A DNA stretch of 64,000 bases from an uncultured Clostridia bacterium (GCA_947630475.1 CANRHR010000004.1:112896-176895); one strand, 5' to 3'. Numbered from the stretch's first letter, positions 8,849 to 17,986 are shown. The notes: generated by a model not told the origin, from the letters alone. Made by a program: numbers and translations.

Positions 8849-10336
8849 ATGAACCGATTGGATTTTAAAGACGGAGCTTTAACAGAGGAAAAATTTATTA
8901 TAGGTGTTGATTTGGGAAATTCAAGGGCAGCTGTTGCCTATTACGATATAAATACTAAAAAGCCGACTGTTTTTGATGTGAGCGGAGGATATTCCAAGGC
9001 AAGCGTTCCGGTTGCGGTTGAATATATTCCGGAAAATGACGAGTGGATATTTGGAGAATATGCAGTGTTAAATCGTCCTGTCGGCGGAGAGGTTATATTC
9101 GAAGATATAATCGAAAATATGGGCGAGGGAAAGCTTTATCAAATCGGCAGCAAAACTGTCAGCCTTTGTTATGTTTTAAGCTTGTTTTTAAAAGAGCTTA
9201 TAGGCTCTGTAAAAAACATAAATCCAAAGGCACAGATTTGCGCCGTTTATGTTTCGGCTCCGCCTTATATGACTCAGAAAGCAAAAGATGAAATAAAAAA
9301 AGCCTTTTTTATGGCAGGATATGAAAATAGCTTTATGGGCTTTGCGGACGAAAGAGAGTGCGTTATAAGCCAATATTTTGAAAGTGAACATAGGCAAAAT
9401 AGACTTTTGCTTTTGGATTATGGCGAAAGAAGCATCAGAGGTAATCTTTTTTCTTTTAAAGAAGAAAATGACAAAATTATTGCCGAATGTGATTTAAGTC
9501 TTTTTGATAAAAAGGGCGGTACAAGAGAAATTTATGCAAAGCTTGCAAATCTGTTTGAAAGCTATTATATTGAAAACAATGAAAAAAGCTTTCTTACAGA
9601 ATATGAAAAAAAAGAAATGTCAATATTTGCATATGAACATAACGATTTGTTTTTAAACAGATACAACAAATCCGGAATAAAATTATATTATAATTTTTGT
9701 TGTCCTCCTTTTAAAAAGGTAGTTTCAAAGGCGGAAATGGACAGCTTTGTTAAACCCTTTGAGCTTAGGCTCAAACGTTTTTTAAAAACATTCCAAAATG
9801 AAGACTGTGATATCCTTGCCTTCGGGGGAGGATTTGAACAGCTTTGGGCAAAAAGCGCCGCCCGCGAAACCCTTGGGGATTATAATGCCGTGGGAGCAGC
9901 CGCCTGTATAATTGCCTGCGGAGCCTGCATAATTGCCTGCCGTGAGCTTGGCATTGTAAAGGGCTTAAAAATCGAAATTTACGATAAGCAGCAGATAAAA
10001 GAAGAAATAGGCATTATTGTCGGAGAAGATAAATTTATTTCTCTTTGTGAAAAAAACACATTTTGGTGGCAGGAGCAAAAAAAGAAATATTTTATTATTG
10101 ATGACTCCGGTGATGAAGATTATAGGCTTGAAATTTTTAAAAATACAAAATCAGGTCTTGTAAGAGTTTCTGTCCTCAATTTGGACGGGCTTAGAAAAAA
10201 CGGCAAAAAAACCGTAAGGCTTGCCATGCAGATTATATATGAAAGCTGTGAGAAAGCTAAAATACAGATAAAGGATATCGGTTTTGGCGAAATCGAAAAA
10301 AGCACAGGCTTTGATAAAAGCTTTGCTATACCTTGA
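8849..10336 (+). CDS. Hsp70-like protein with degenerate nucleotide-binding motifs
   Basis: A 495-residue actin-fold protein related to the next gene but eroded at the ATP site. The phosphate-1 loop reads GVDLGNSRAAVAYY instead of GIDLGTTNS. The phosphate-2 loop reads LLDYGERSIRG instead of DFGGGT, keeping Asp but losing the glycines and threonine. The LxEPxAA segment has become FADERECVI. The adenosine motif FGGGFEQLW is partly kept. Its C-terminus (KDIGFGEIEKSTGFDKSF) lines up with the end of the third Hsp70 (EDMGFGSEIEPSGFKMNF), so the two are paralogues. It is probably a non-cycling regulatory or structural partner. Start: ATG 6 nt after AGGTG; this overlaps the region of the upstream stop codon, so the two genes are translationally coupled. 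Confidence 0.75.
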   Translation: MNRLDFKDGALTEEKFIIGVDLGNSRAAVAYYDINTKKPTVFDVSGGYSKASVPVAVEYIPENDEWIFGEYAVLNRPVGGEVIFEDIIENMGEGKLYQIGSKTVSLCYVLSLFLKELIGSVKNINPKAQICAVYVSAPPYMTQKAKDEIKKAFFMAGYENSFMGFADERECVISQYFESEHRQNRLLLLDYGERSIRGNLFSFKEENDKIIAECDLSLFDKKGGTREIYAKLANLFESYYIENNEKSFLTEYEKKEMSIFAYEHNDLFLNRYNKSGIKLYYNFCCPPFKKVVSKAEMDSFVKPFELRLKRFLKTFQNEDCDILAFGGGFEQLWAKSAARETLGDYNAVGAAACIIACGACIIACRELGIVKGLKIEIYDKQQIKEEIGIIVGEDKFISLCEKNTFWWQEQKKKYFIIDDSGDEDYRLEIFKNTKSGLVRVSVLNLDGLRKNGKKTVRLAMQIIYESCEKAKIQIKDIGFGEIEKSTGFDKSFAIP

Positions 10337-10389
10337 ATGTTTTGTAAATTAGGGCTATCTTTTATGTGATAAAAAAAGCAGGTGAAAAA

Positions 10390-12048
10390 ATGAATTGGGA
10401 AGATTATAAAAAAGAAATAGAGCAAAGAGGAAGCTTGCCGGAAGATTGGTATATACTCGGCATAGACTTAGGCACAACGAACTCCATAATAAGCTTTTGG
10501 GATAATAACAGCGAAAAGCCCGAGCCTATAGATATAAGCAACGGCTTTGGAAAAATACCTCTTCCGTCAGTTGTGCAATACCGAAAAGATGATGATGAGA
10601 GCGAAGGCGAATGGGTAGTGGGAGAAGAAGCATACCGATCTATGAAGATTTATCCCGAAACTACAATTCGTTCCATAAAGCGCAAGATGGGCACTGATGA
10701 AACTGTTGAGATAGACGGCAAAAGTTATCTTCCGGAGGAAATATCGGCAAAAATATTATCCGAGCTTATAGCTCATTGCCAAAGCTTAAACCCAAAGGCT
10801 GAAATAGCCGCTGTTGTTGCGTCGGTTCCTTATGATTTTGATGACAGCGCAAAAAAAGCCACAATGAGGGCCTGTGAGCTTGCAGGCCTTTCTGATAAGC
10901 TTATATGCCTTATAGAAGAGCCGAAAGCGGCGGCTCTTGCTTATAATTTTAGGCATCAGCTTGCCGAAAATGAAAAAATAATGGTGTTTGACTTTGGCGG
11001 CGGAACTTTGGATATAACTTTGTTTCATGTTGTTGAAAAAAATGACAGCCATATTAAGCTTCAGGTTATAAGCGAGGGTGGTGAAGCTTATCACGGCGGT
11101 GACAATGTAGATGAGGCTTTGGTTGAAAAATGCTATGAGTTTATAAAAAATAAGACGGGACAAAGCAAAGATGATATTGAAGTAGAAAATCAAGTTGAGC
11201 TTATATGCAGAGCAAGAGAGGCAAAGGAAAGACTTTCGGGCGTTAAAAGCTTTAGGATTCCTTTTACTTTTTGCATACCTCCGTTTGTTGAGCAAATTTC
11301 AAGGGAAACATTTGAGGAGCTTATTGAGAATTTCAGCGAAAAAACAAGAAAGCTTGTTTTAAAAGCTCTTCGTGATGCCTATGCCGGCGCTCTTACTGCC
11401 GATGATATAGACAGAGTGCTTTTGGAGGGAGGCTCTTCCAAAATGCCATGGGTTAAGGAGATGCTTACAGGCATATTTAATACCGATAAAATATATACCT
11501 CCGAAACGGCGGCTCTTGATATCTCATTAGGCGCAACATATTATGCGGCGATGAAGATGGGGCTTCTTTCTCATCCCGATGTTGAGAGTGAAAAGGTAAA
11601 TATAGAATTTGAGGTTACGGTTCCGCATGATATAGGCTTTGAAATAACAAGCGCAGATAAAAAATCATTTTTCACTATGATAAAAAGAGGCACTCCTTAT
11701 GCTCTTGCCAAAAAAAGCCAAGTATTTACGCTTTCGGGCGATACTCCGGAGGATATGACAACTTTCGAACTTAAAATAATGGAGAGAATAGACAAAGAAG
11801 ACAAAATTGACAAATGCAAGCTTATAGGAGAGGTTGGAATAAAAGGGCTGCCGCAGCGACAAAGCGGCAAGACAAAGCTTAAAATAACGCTGCAGGTTGA
11901 AGAAGAAGGCGGAATGGTTAAGGGAAGCGTTGAGGATATGGGCTTTGGCAGCGAAATAGAGCCAAGCGGATTTAAGATGAATTTTGATCCGTCAAGGTTT
12001 GTTAAAGCTGTATGCGAAAATGCAAATGGAGCCGACGAACAGCCATGA
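10390..12048 (+). CDS. Hsp70/DnaK-like chaperone, third of three
   Basis: A 552-residue Hsp70 with an intact ATP site: GIDLGTTNS (residues 24-32), LIEEPKAAALAYNF, VFDFGGGTLDITLF and LLEGGSSKMPWV. About 20 extra residues precede the fold. The C-terminal ~150 residues form a beta-rich region (GLPQRQSGKTKLKITL) ending in GADEQP without a lid domain. The ATG after CAGGTG is preferred to a GTG 24 nt upstream. It is the last gene of the chaperone run and closest to the degenerate Hsp70 just before it; an active/inactive pair is a reasonable model. No J-domain protein is in the window. Confidence 0.87.
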   Translation: MNWEDYKKEIEQRGSLPEDWYILGIDLGTTNSIISFWDNNSEKPEPIDISNGFGKIPLPSVVQYRKDDDESEGEWVVGEEAYRSMKIYPETTIRSIKRKMGTDETVEIDGKSYLPEEISAKILSELIAHCQSLNPKAEIAAVVASVPYDFDDSAKKATMRACELAGLSDKLICLIEEPKAAALAYNFRHQLAENEKIMVFDFGGGTLDITLFHVVEKNDSHIKLQVISEGGEAYHGGDNVDEALVEKCYEFIKNKTGQSKDDIEVENQVELICRAREAKERLSGVKSFRIPFTFCIPPFVEQISRETFEELIENFSEKTRKLVLKALRDAYAGALTADDIDRVLLEGGSSKMPWVKEMLTGIFNTDKIYTSETAALDISLGATYYAAMKMGLLSHPDVESEKVNIEFEVTVPHDIGFEITSADKKSFFTMIKRGTPYALAKKSQVFTLSGDTPEDMTTFELKIMERIDKEDKIDKCKLIGEVGIKGLPQRQSGKTKLKITLQVEEEGGMVKGSVEDMGFGSEIEPSGFKMNFDPSRFVKAVCENANGADEQP

Positions 12049-12116
12049 TATTTGTGTGAATATAACAGATTAACGAATATCACTTAAAGAATTAAAGACA
12101 TAAGAAGGTATATATT

Positions 12117-13004
12117 ATGAATAATTATTATGATTTGCTTTGCTCAATCGAAGAAAAGCTGCCAAATTTAAGTAAAGGACAGAAAAGAATAGCTAATTTT
12201 TTGCTTGAACATTATGATAAGGCGGTTTATCTTACCGCATCAAGGCTTGGAGAGATTGCCGGCGTAAGCGAATCAACGGTTGTAAGGTTTGCTATAGAAA
12301 TGGGTTTTGACGGATACCCTAAATTTCAAAGGGCGCTTGAGGATCATGTTAAAAATAAGCTGACGGCTTCTCAAAGAATGAGGGTTTCATCGGACAGGAT
12401 AATAAAAAACAATAAGCACATTTTAAAATCTGTACTTGAAAGCGATTTGGAAAAAATACACTCCACAATGAATAATGTTGATGAAAGAGATTTTGACGCC
12501 GTTGTAGATGCTCTTTTAAGCGGCAAAAAAATTTATGTTTTGGGAGGAAGAAGCTCGGCTGCGTTATCGGTTTTTTTAACGTTTTATCTTAATTTGATGC
12601 TGGATAATGTTATAAATGTCACTTCATCGACAGTTACAGAGGTTTTTGAACAGATATACAGAATCGATAAGGGAGATGTGTTTATAGGAATCAGCTTTCC
12701 CAGATACTCTCAAAGAACAATTAAAGCAATGGAATATGCAGGATCAAAAATGGCAAAAACAATTGCCATAACAGACAGCGGAGTTTCACCCCTGCTTCAG
12801 TTTGCCGATTTGAGCCTTATAGCAAGAAGCGATATGGTTTCTTTTGTGGATTCGCTGGTTGCTCCTCTAAGCCTTATTAATGCTCTTCTTGTGGCGGTAA
12901 GTGTAAAAAAACAGAATGAGCTTGTTAATACCTTGGATAATCTTGAAAGACTTTGGAATGAATATCAGGTTTATACTTCTCATTCTTCGGGCAAGTATAT
13001 ATAA
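12117..13004 (+). CDS. RpiR/MurR-family transcriptional regulator
   Basis: A 295-residue two-domain regulator. The N-terminal HTH (about residues 1-80) includes LTASRLGEIAGVSESTVVRFAIEMGFDGYPKFQ, typical of the RpiR family. A C-terminal SIS sugar-isomerase-like domain (about 120-270) with KIYVLGGRSSAALS and GDVFIGISFPRYSQRT would sense a phosphosugar. Such proteins usually control sugar or cell-wall sugar catabolism, yet no sugar genes adjoin. It follows the Hsp70 cluster with a 68-nt gap and precedes the FAD oxidoreductase by 39 nt. AGAAGGT lies before the ATG. Confidence 0.9.
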   Translation: MNNYYDLLCSIEEKLPNLSKGQKRIANFLLEHYDKAVYLTASRLGEIAGVSESTVVRFAIEMGFDGYPKFQRALEDHVKNKLTASQRMRVSSDRIIKNNKHILKSVLESDLEKIHSTMNNVDERDFDAVVDALLSGKKIYVLGGRSSAALSVFLTFYLNLMLDNVINVTSSTVTEVFEQIYRIDKGDVFIGISFPRYSQRTIKAMEYAGSKMAKTIAITDSGVSPLLQFADLSLIARSDMVSFVDSLVAPLSLINALLVAVSVKKQNELVNTLDNLERLWNEYQVYTSHSSGKYI

Positions 13005-13043
13005 AAACCAGACTTTTTGTCATTCTTATATAATGGTGATTTT

Positions 13044-14264
13044 ATGAAGAATATAGTTGTAATAGGAGGAGGCCCTGCCGGTATGTTTGCGGCAGGCTAT
13101 GCCGCCGCCAACGGGAACAAAGTTGTTTTGATTGAAAAAAATGAAAAGCTTGGCAAAAAGCTTTTTATAACCGGAAAAGGCAGATGCAATGTTACAAATG
13201 CCTGCTCACAGCAGGAGCTTATTGAAAATACATTTGGCAACCCTTATTTTTTGTACAGCGCTTTTTACAGTTTTTCAAATGCTGATCTGATGAATTTTTT
13301 TGAAGAAAACGGCGTAAAGCTCAAGGTGGAAAGAGGATTAAGAGTTTTTCCGGATTCAGAAAAATCAAGCGATATTATAAAGGCATTGGAGAGGTTTTTA
13401 AATAAAAATAAGGTTGAGATTATGCTTAACACAGAGGTTAAAGAAATTATATATAAAGACAAGCTTGCAAAAAGGATTGTAACAGATAAAAAAACTTTTG
13501 AACCCGATGCAGTTATAATTGCCTGCGGAGGATTGTCTTATCCTTCAACAGGATCAACGGGCGACGGTTATAAATTTGCCGCCGCTGCAGGGCACAGCGT
13601 TACTAAGCTTTATCCGTCTTTGGTTGCTCTTAAGGCAAAGGAAAGCTTTTGCGGTGAGCTTCAGGGGCTTACCCTTAAAAATATAGGCATAAAGGCTACG
13701 GTTGACGGAAAAGTCGTTTTTAAGGATTTTGGAGAAATGATGTTTACTCATTTTGGCATTACAGGGCCTGTTGTTTTAAGCCTAAGCCGCTATGTTACCG
13801 ATAAGCTCGATAAAAGGTGTGAGGCTGTAATTGACCTTAAGCCGGCATTAAGTGAAAAAGAGCTTGAAAACAGAATTTTGAGAGATTTTAAAAAATATAT
13901 AAACAAAGCTTTTAAAAATGCTTTGGATGATCTTCTGCCAAAAAAATTAATAGCTGTTGTAATAAAATTATCGGGAATTGCCCCTGATAAAAAGGTTAAT
14001 GAAATTACCAAGGAAGAAAGAAAAAAGCTTTGCTCTGTATTTAAAGGCTTTAAAATTACAATAACAGATACAGCAGGATATAATGAAGCGGTGATAACGG
14101 CAGGCGGTGTTTGTGTTGATGAAATAGATCCTTCGTCAATGCGTTCCAAAATTATAAATAATCTGTACTTTGCAGGAGAGGTTATAGATGTTGATGCATT
14201 CACGGGCGGCTTTAATTTGCAGATTGCGTTTTCAACGGGATATCTTGCGGGAAATAATGTTTAG
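13044..14264 (+). CDS. NAD(P)/FAD-dependent oxidoreductase, HI0933/BaiN family
   Basis: A 406-residue flavoprotein. The FAD-binding Rossmann loop GGGPAGMFAAGYAA starts near residue 8, followed by EKNEKLGKKLFITGKGRCNVTN, a hallmark of the HI0933 family, and the C-terminal FAD contact YFAGEVIDVDAFTGGFNLQ. Substrates of most members are unknown. The ATG with GGTGAT upstream is preferred to a TTG 27 nt earlier. It lies 12 nt before the chorismate mutase-cytidylate kinase gene. I recall the order oxidoreductase, cmk, ispH-rpsA in many Clostridia, so this is a conserved neighbourhood rather than a dedicated pathway. Confidence 0.9.
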   Translation: MKNIVVIGGGPAGMFAAGYAAANGNKVVLIEKNEKLGKKLFITGKGRCNVTNACSQQELIENTFGNPYFLYSAFYSFSNADLMNFFEENGVKLKVERGLRVFPDSEKSSDIIKALERFLNKNKVEIMLNTEVKEIIYKDKLAKRIVTDKKTFEPDAVIIACGGLSYPSTGSTGDGYKFAAAAGHSVTKLYPSLVALKAKESFCGELQGLTLKNIGIKATVDGKVVFKDFGEMMFTHFGITGPVVLSLSRYVTDKLDKRCEAVIDLKPALSEKELENRILRDFKKYINKAFKNALDDLLPKKLIAVVIKLSGIAPDKKVNEITKEERKKLCSVFKGFKITITDTAGYNEAVITAGGVCVDEIDPSSMRSKIINNLYFAGEVIDVDAFTGGFNLQIAFSTGYLAGNNV

Positions 14265-14276
14265 GAGGTTTTAGTT

Positions 14277-15311
14277 ATGGCGCTTCGTTCTGTAAGAGGA
14301 GCAATTACAATAGAAAAAAACACAAGAGATGATATTCTTAACAATACAGAAATGCTTTTAAATGAAATTTTTAAAGCAAACGGTATTTCAGAGTCGGATG
14401 TTGTCAATATTATATTTACAGCTACAAAAGATATAGATGCAGCTTATCCCGCCGTTGCGGCAAGAGGCTTGGGAATAATCCATGCGGGCCTTGTGTGCAT
14501 GCAGGAAATGTATGTTGAGGGCAGCCTTAATATGTGCATAAGGGTTTTGGTTATGGCTGAAACAGATAAAGCTCAAGATGAGCTTATCCACGTATACTTA
14601 AAAGGAGCAAAAAGGCTCAGACCGGATATATCATTTAAAGAAAGCAATTTTTCTGTTGCAATAGACGGCCCGGCAGGCTCGGGAAAAAGTACAATAGCAA
14701 AAATGGCCGCCAAAGAGCTTGGTTTTTTGTATGCGGATACAGGGGCTATGTATAGGGCGGTAGGCTTATATTGTTTGGATAATTCTATTGACTGTGAGAA
14801 TAAAAATGCTGTGATTTCGGCTTTGGATAATATAGATATTTCAATTATAAACGAAAATAATTCGCAAAGGCTTATTTTAAACGGAGTTGATTCTACCGAT
14901 TTGCTCAGAAGCAGAGAGGTTTCAAAGGTATCTTCAATTGTGGCTGAAATAGAAGAGGTAAGAAAAAAGCTTGTCCGTATACAAAAGGAGATTGCCGAAA
15001 AGGCAAGCATCGTTATGGACGGCAGAGATATAGGCACAAATGTTTTGCCAAAAGCAAACGTTAAAATTTATATGGATGCCGATGTTGATTCCAGAGTGAA
15101 AAGACGATGCGGCGAATTTGAGCAAAAAGGAATAGAATATAATGTTTCTCAGGTAAGAGAAGAAATTATACAAAGAGATGAGAGAGATAAAAACAGAGAA
15201 CATTCTCCTTTGATGCAGGCGGAAGATGCTGTTTATATAGATACAAGCAATATGAATATAGATGAAGTTTTTAAAAAAGTAAGCGCCATTATAAAAGAAA
15301 AAATGGCATAG
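14277..15311 (+). CDS. cmk: Fusion: AroH-type chorismate mutase + cytidylate kinase
   Basis: A 344-residue protein with two complete enzymes in one frame. Residues 1-~120 match the trimeric AroH chorismate mutase of Bacillus. Its active-site residues are all present: Arg7 (RSVRGA), Cys74/Glu77 (CMQEM), Arg89 (CIRV) and Tyr107 (HVYL). From about residue 126 a cytidylate kinase follows, with P-loop GPAGSGKS (131-138), LYADTGAMYRAVG, the DGRDIGT motif and the RDERDK segment. The first would convert chorismate to prephenate (Phe/Tyr synthesis); the second phosphorylates CMP/dCMP. The RBS GGAGG lies 12 nt before the ATG, and no second RBS/start near the junction is obvious. It sits 14 nt before ispH. 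Confidence 0.92.
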   Translation: MALRSVRGAITIEKNTRDDILNNTEMLLNEIFKANGISESDVVNIIFTATKDIDAAYPAVAARGLGIIHAGLVCMQEMYVEGSLNMCIRVLVMAETDKAQDELIHVYLKGAKRLRPDISFKESNFSVAIDGPAGSGKSTIAKMAAKELGFLYADTGAMYRAVGLYCLDNSIDCENKNAVISALDNIDISIINENNSQRLILNGVDSTDLLRSREVSKVSSIVAEIEEVRKKLVRIQKEIAEKASIVMDGRDIGTNVLPKANVKIYMDADVDSRVKRRCGEFEQKGIEYNVSQVREEIIQRDERDKNREHSPLMQAEDAVYIDTSNMNIDEVFKKVSAIIKEKMA

Positions 15312-15325
15312 AGGGAGAAATTTAA

Positions 15326-17278
15326 ATGGAAATTATGCTTGCAAAGACAGCCGGCTTCTGTTTTGGGGTTAAAAGGGCTCTCGATTGTGTTTATAAAAAG
15401 CTTAAGTATGGCAAAATTTATACCTACGGGCCTATTATCCATAACAAGAGCGTTACCGAAGATCTTAAAAAAAGAGGGGTTGAAATAGCGCAAAACCTCG
15501 ATAATATTGGCGACGGAGAGCTTATAATACGTTCTCATGGCGTTGGAAAGGCTGTTTATGATATGCTTGAGAATAAAGCAATAAAATATACAGACTGCAC
15601 CTGTCCTTTTGTAAAAAAAATACACAATATTGTAAATGACAGCTATAAAAACGAAAATCGGCAGATAATAATAATCGGCAACGCAGCTCACCCCGAGGTT
15701 ATGGGCATAAACGGCTGGTGCGACAATACGGCACTTATATTTGAGGATACGGCTTCGGTTAAAGATTTTAATTTTGATGAAAGCTTGAAATATGCCGTCG
15801 TTGTTCAAACAACATTCCAAAAAGATGTATTTAACGCAATTATTGAGCTTCTTCCACGCAATGCTGATATAAAAACATATAATACCATATGCAATGCTAC
15901 AAATGAAAGACAAAAAGAAGCGGTGGAATTGGCAAAAAAAGCAGATAAAATGCTTATTTTTGGTGATCGTTTTAGTTCAAATACACGAAAATTATTTGAA
16001 ATAAGTAAAAAAATCAACAAAAATACCTTTTTATGTGAAACAATTGCCGATTTGGAGTTGAATATTATTATAAAAAATGATAAAATTGGTATAACCGCCG
16101 GTGCATCTACACCACCGTCGATAATAAAGGAGGCTATAGATAAAATGAGTGAAATGGAAAATCAATCTGAAAACCAATCTTTTGAAGAAATGCTTAATGA
16201 GAGCATGGTTATATTGCGTCAAAACGAAATCGTTAAGGGAAAGGTAATCAGAGTTACCGAGGAAGAGGTTTTTGTTGATTTACAATATAAGCATGACGGA
16301 ATTATCACCAAAGCTGAATTTTCAAGCAATCCTAATATTAATCTTACCGAAGCCGTTAAGGTTGGCGATGAGATTGAGGTTTATGTTCTTAAAGTCAACG
16401 ATGGAGAGGGAAATGTTCTTCTTTCAAAGAAAAAAATCGATTCAACAAAAAATTATGAAGAAATTGAAGAGGCTTACAACAATAAATCTGTTGTGACAGG
16501 TAAGGTAGTCGATGTTGTTAAAGGCGGTCTTATTATTCTTATTAACGATATAAGAGCATTTGTTCCTTCATCTCAGGTTTCAAATAAATTTGTTTCGGAT
16601 TTGTCTGTTTTTAAGGGCAAGCAGATGCAGGTAAATATTATAGAAATTGACAGAGCAAGACAAAGAGTTGTTGCAGGAAGAAAAGAGCTTGCAAAAAAAG
16701 AATTTGAAGAAAAAAGAAATAAGGTATTTGAATCAATCAAGCCCGGTGACAGGATCGAAGGTACGGTAAGCCGTATTGTTGATTTTGGCGCATTTGTCGA
16801 TTTAGGCGGCGTAGATGGTCTTATACACATATCCGAAATGTCTTGGGGCAGAATTAAAAAGGTTTCCGATGTTTTAAGCGAGGGAGATAAAGTTACAGTT
16901 ACTGTTTTGGATGTAAATGTTGAAAAGGGCAAAATATCATTATCACTTAAGGATGCATCAAATGACCCATGGAGAACAGCCGCAGAAAAATATGCTGTTG
17001 GCAGCATTGTTGAAGGCAAGGTTGTAAGAATGGTTGCATTTGGCGCATTTGTAGAGCTTGAAGATGGTATTGACGGCCTTGTTCACATATCCCAAATTTC
17101 TCAAAAGCACGTTGTTAAGCCTGATGATGTTTTGTCTGTAGGTCAGGTTATTAAGGCTAAGGTTACGGATTTGGATACTGAAAATAAAAAGATCAGCTTA
17201 AGCATTAAAGATGCCGAGGGCAAAATTGAAGAAACAGCCGAAGAAGCTCAGCCGGCTGAAGAAAACGAAGCTCAGTAA
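15326..17278 (+). CDS. ispH: Fusion: HMBPP reductase IspH + four S1 RNA-binding domains
   Basis: A 650-residue bifunctional protein. Residues 1-~285 are IspH, the 4Fe-4S enzyme that makes IPP and DMAPP in the last MEP-pathway step: [15 protein letters not shown] (Cys12), [12 protein letters not shown] and [11 protein letters not shown] carry the three cluster cysteines, and TAGASTPPS closes the active site. From ~residue 300 come four S1 repeats; the last two are the most canonical ([17 protein letters not shown] and [18 protein letters not shown]). The arrangement is well known in Clostridia, where the S1 part stands in for ribosomal protein S1. The C-terminus is acidic ([16 protein letters not shown]). 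GAGGGAG lies just upstream of the ATG. Confidence 0.95.
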   Translation: MEIMLAKTAGFCFGVKRALDCVYKKLKYGKIYTYGPIIHNKSVTEDLKKRGVEIAQNLDNIGDGELIIRSHGVGKAVYDMLENKAIKYTDCTCPFVKKIHNIVNDSYKNENRQIIIIGNAAHPEVMGINGWCDNTALIFEDTASVKDFNFDESLKYAVVVQTTFQKDVFNAIIELLPRNADIKTYNTICNATNERQKEAVELAKKADKMLIFGDRFSSNTRKLFEISKKINKNTFLCETIADLELNIIIKNDKIGITAGASTPPSIIKEAIDKMSEMENQSENQSFEEMLNESMVILRQNEIVKGKVIRVTEEEVFVDLQYKHDGIITKAEFSSNPNINLTEAVKVGDEIEVYVLKVNDGEGNVLLSKKKIDSTKNYEEIEEAYNNKSVVTGKVVDVVKGGLIILINDIRAFVPSSQVSNKFVSDLSVFKGKQMQVNIIEIDRARQRVVAGRKELAKKEFEEKRNKVFESIKPGDRIEGTVSRIVDFGAFVDLGGVDGLIHISEMSWGRIKKVSDVLSEGDKVTVTVLDVNVEKGKISLSLKDASNDPWRTAAEKYAVGSIVEGKVVRMVAFGAFVELEDGIDGLVHISQISQKHVVKPDDVLSVGQVIKAKVTDLDTENKKISLSIKDAEGKIEETAEEAQPAEENEAQ

Positions 17279-17344
17279 AGCTTAATAAAGCCGCTTGGAT
17301 GAGCTCATAATTTTATTCGAAAAAATTTATTTGGATTTTTTCAC

Positions 17345-17365
17345 GCCCATTGTAAAGCAATGGGC
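17345..17365. other. Hairpin downstream of ispH-S1
   Basis: GCCCATTG and CAATGGGC form a perfect 8-bp stem around TAAAG. No T-run follows. It lies between the gene end and the stronger terminator at 17394 and may protect the mRNA 3' end. Confidence 0.4.
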
Positions 17366-17393
17366 AAATTTATGAATATTGGCAGCAACTTTT

Positions 17394-17422
17394 AAAGACG
17401 CACTGTTTTTGATGCGTCTTTT
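17394..17422 (+). terminator. Terminator after ispH-S1
   Basis: AAAGACGCA pairs with TGCGTCTTT (9 bp) across a 10-nt T-rich loop, followed by a T/A-rich tract. It ends the operon that runs from the oxidoreductase (or earlier) to ispH. Confidence 0.6.
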
Positions 17423-17450
17423 AAAAAATAAAAATTTTTTTATTTTGCTC

Positions 17451-17479
17451 TTGTAAATTTTATGTTTATTTAGTATAGT
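17451..17479 (+). promoter_or_regulatory. Vegetative promoter for acpP
   Basis: TTGTAA, 17-bp spacer, TATAGT; 44 nt before the acpP start. It lies directly after the ispH terminator, which fits a new transcription unit. No FapR-like operator was recognised. Confidence 0.6.
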
Positions 17480-17522
17480 ATTGTATATAGTAATAACAAA
17501 GAAAAAAGGAGGACTGTTCTTA

Positions 17523-17753
17523 ATGGAATTTGATAAGGTTAAGGAAATTATTGCAGAACAGATGAGCGTTTCCGAAGATGAAATCACTATGGAAACTTCT
17601 TTTGTTGAGGATTTGGGTGCGGATTCTTTAGATATTTTCCAGATTATTTCCGAATTGGAAGAAAATTTTGAAATCGAATTTGCCAATGAAGATGCCGAAA
17701 ACATTAAAACCGTTGGTGACGCTGTTGAATATATTAAAAATGCAACAAAATAA
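17523..17753 (+). CDS. acpP: Acyl carrier protein
   Basis: A 76-residue acidic four-helix protein carrying growing fatty acyl chains. The phosphopantetheine attachment site is Ser35 in GADSLD, and the helix-2 sequence [19 protein letters not shown] is typical. The ATG has AAGGAGG about 9 nt upstream. No fab genes adjoin; it is a single-gene unit with its own promoter and terminator, upstream of rnc as in many Firmicutes. Confidence 0.96.
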   Translation: MEFDKVKEIIAEQMSVSEDEITMETSFVEDLGADSLDIFQIISELEENFEIEFANEDAENIKTVGDAVEYIKNATK

Positions 17754-17770
17754 TAAAACAGTGGTTATTC

Positions 17771-17799
17771 AAAAGTGAGCTTTTGCTCACTTTTGTTTT
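17771..17799 (+). terminator. Terminator of acpP
   Basis: AAAAGTGAGC, TTTT loop, GCTCACTTTT, then GTTTTA: a 10-bp stem 17 nt past the acpP stop codon. Strong rho-independent form. Confidence 0.85.
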
Positions 17800-17833
17800 A
17801 TAATGCCTTGAAGACTCCGGTATTATTAATGTA

Positions 17834-17888
17834 TTAACCAATATGAAGAATCATTTCAGAGCTTGGATTTATTCTTCATGGTGGTTAA
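17834..17888 (+). promoter_or_regulatory. Long imperfect hairpin in the rnc leader
   Basis: TTAACCAATATGAAGAAT (17834-17851) can pair with ATTCTTCATGGTGGTTAA (17871-17888): 17 of 18 positions pair, one of them G-U, around a 19-nt loop. It lies about 100 nt upstream of rnc with no T-run, so it is not an ordinary terminator. A long double-stranded leader hairpin before an RNase III gene suggests self-cleavage as in E. coli rnc; this is inference. Confidence 0.5.
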
Positions 17889-17986
17889 TGTTTTGCAGGT
17901 GGTTTTATAAGGCAGTGGTTGGCGCTTTTGTGGGGCAAAGGAGAATTGTCTTACCGGGCGCTTTTTTACTTTAGAGGTGATATTAA

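Noticed and set aside
10786..11295. 169-codon minus-strand ORF
   Set aside because: Opposite the strongly conserved Hsp70 ATPase domain; composition is that of an antisense reading.
15326..17278. IspH-S1 fusion as novel
   Set aside because: This fusion is well known in Clostridia.
17345..17365. Main terminator of ispH-S1
   Set aside because: The stem is good but no T-run follows; the hairpin at 17394 fits better.
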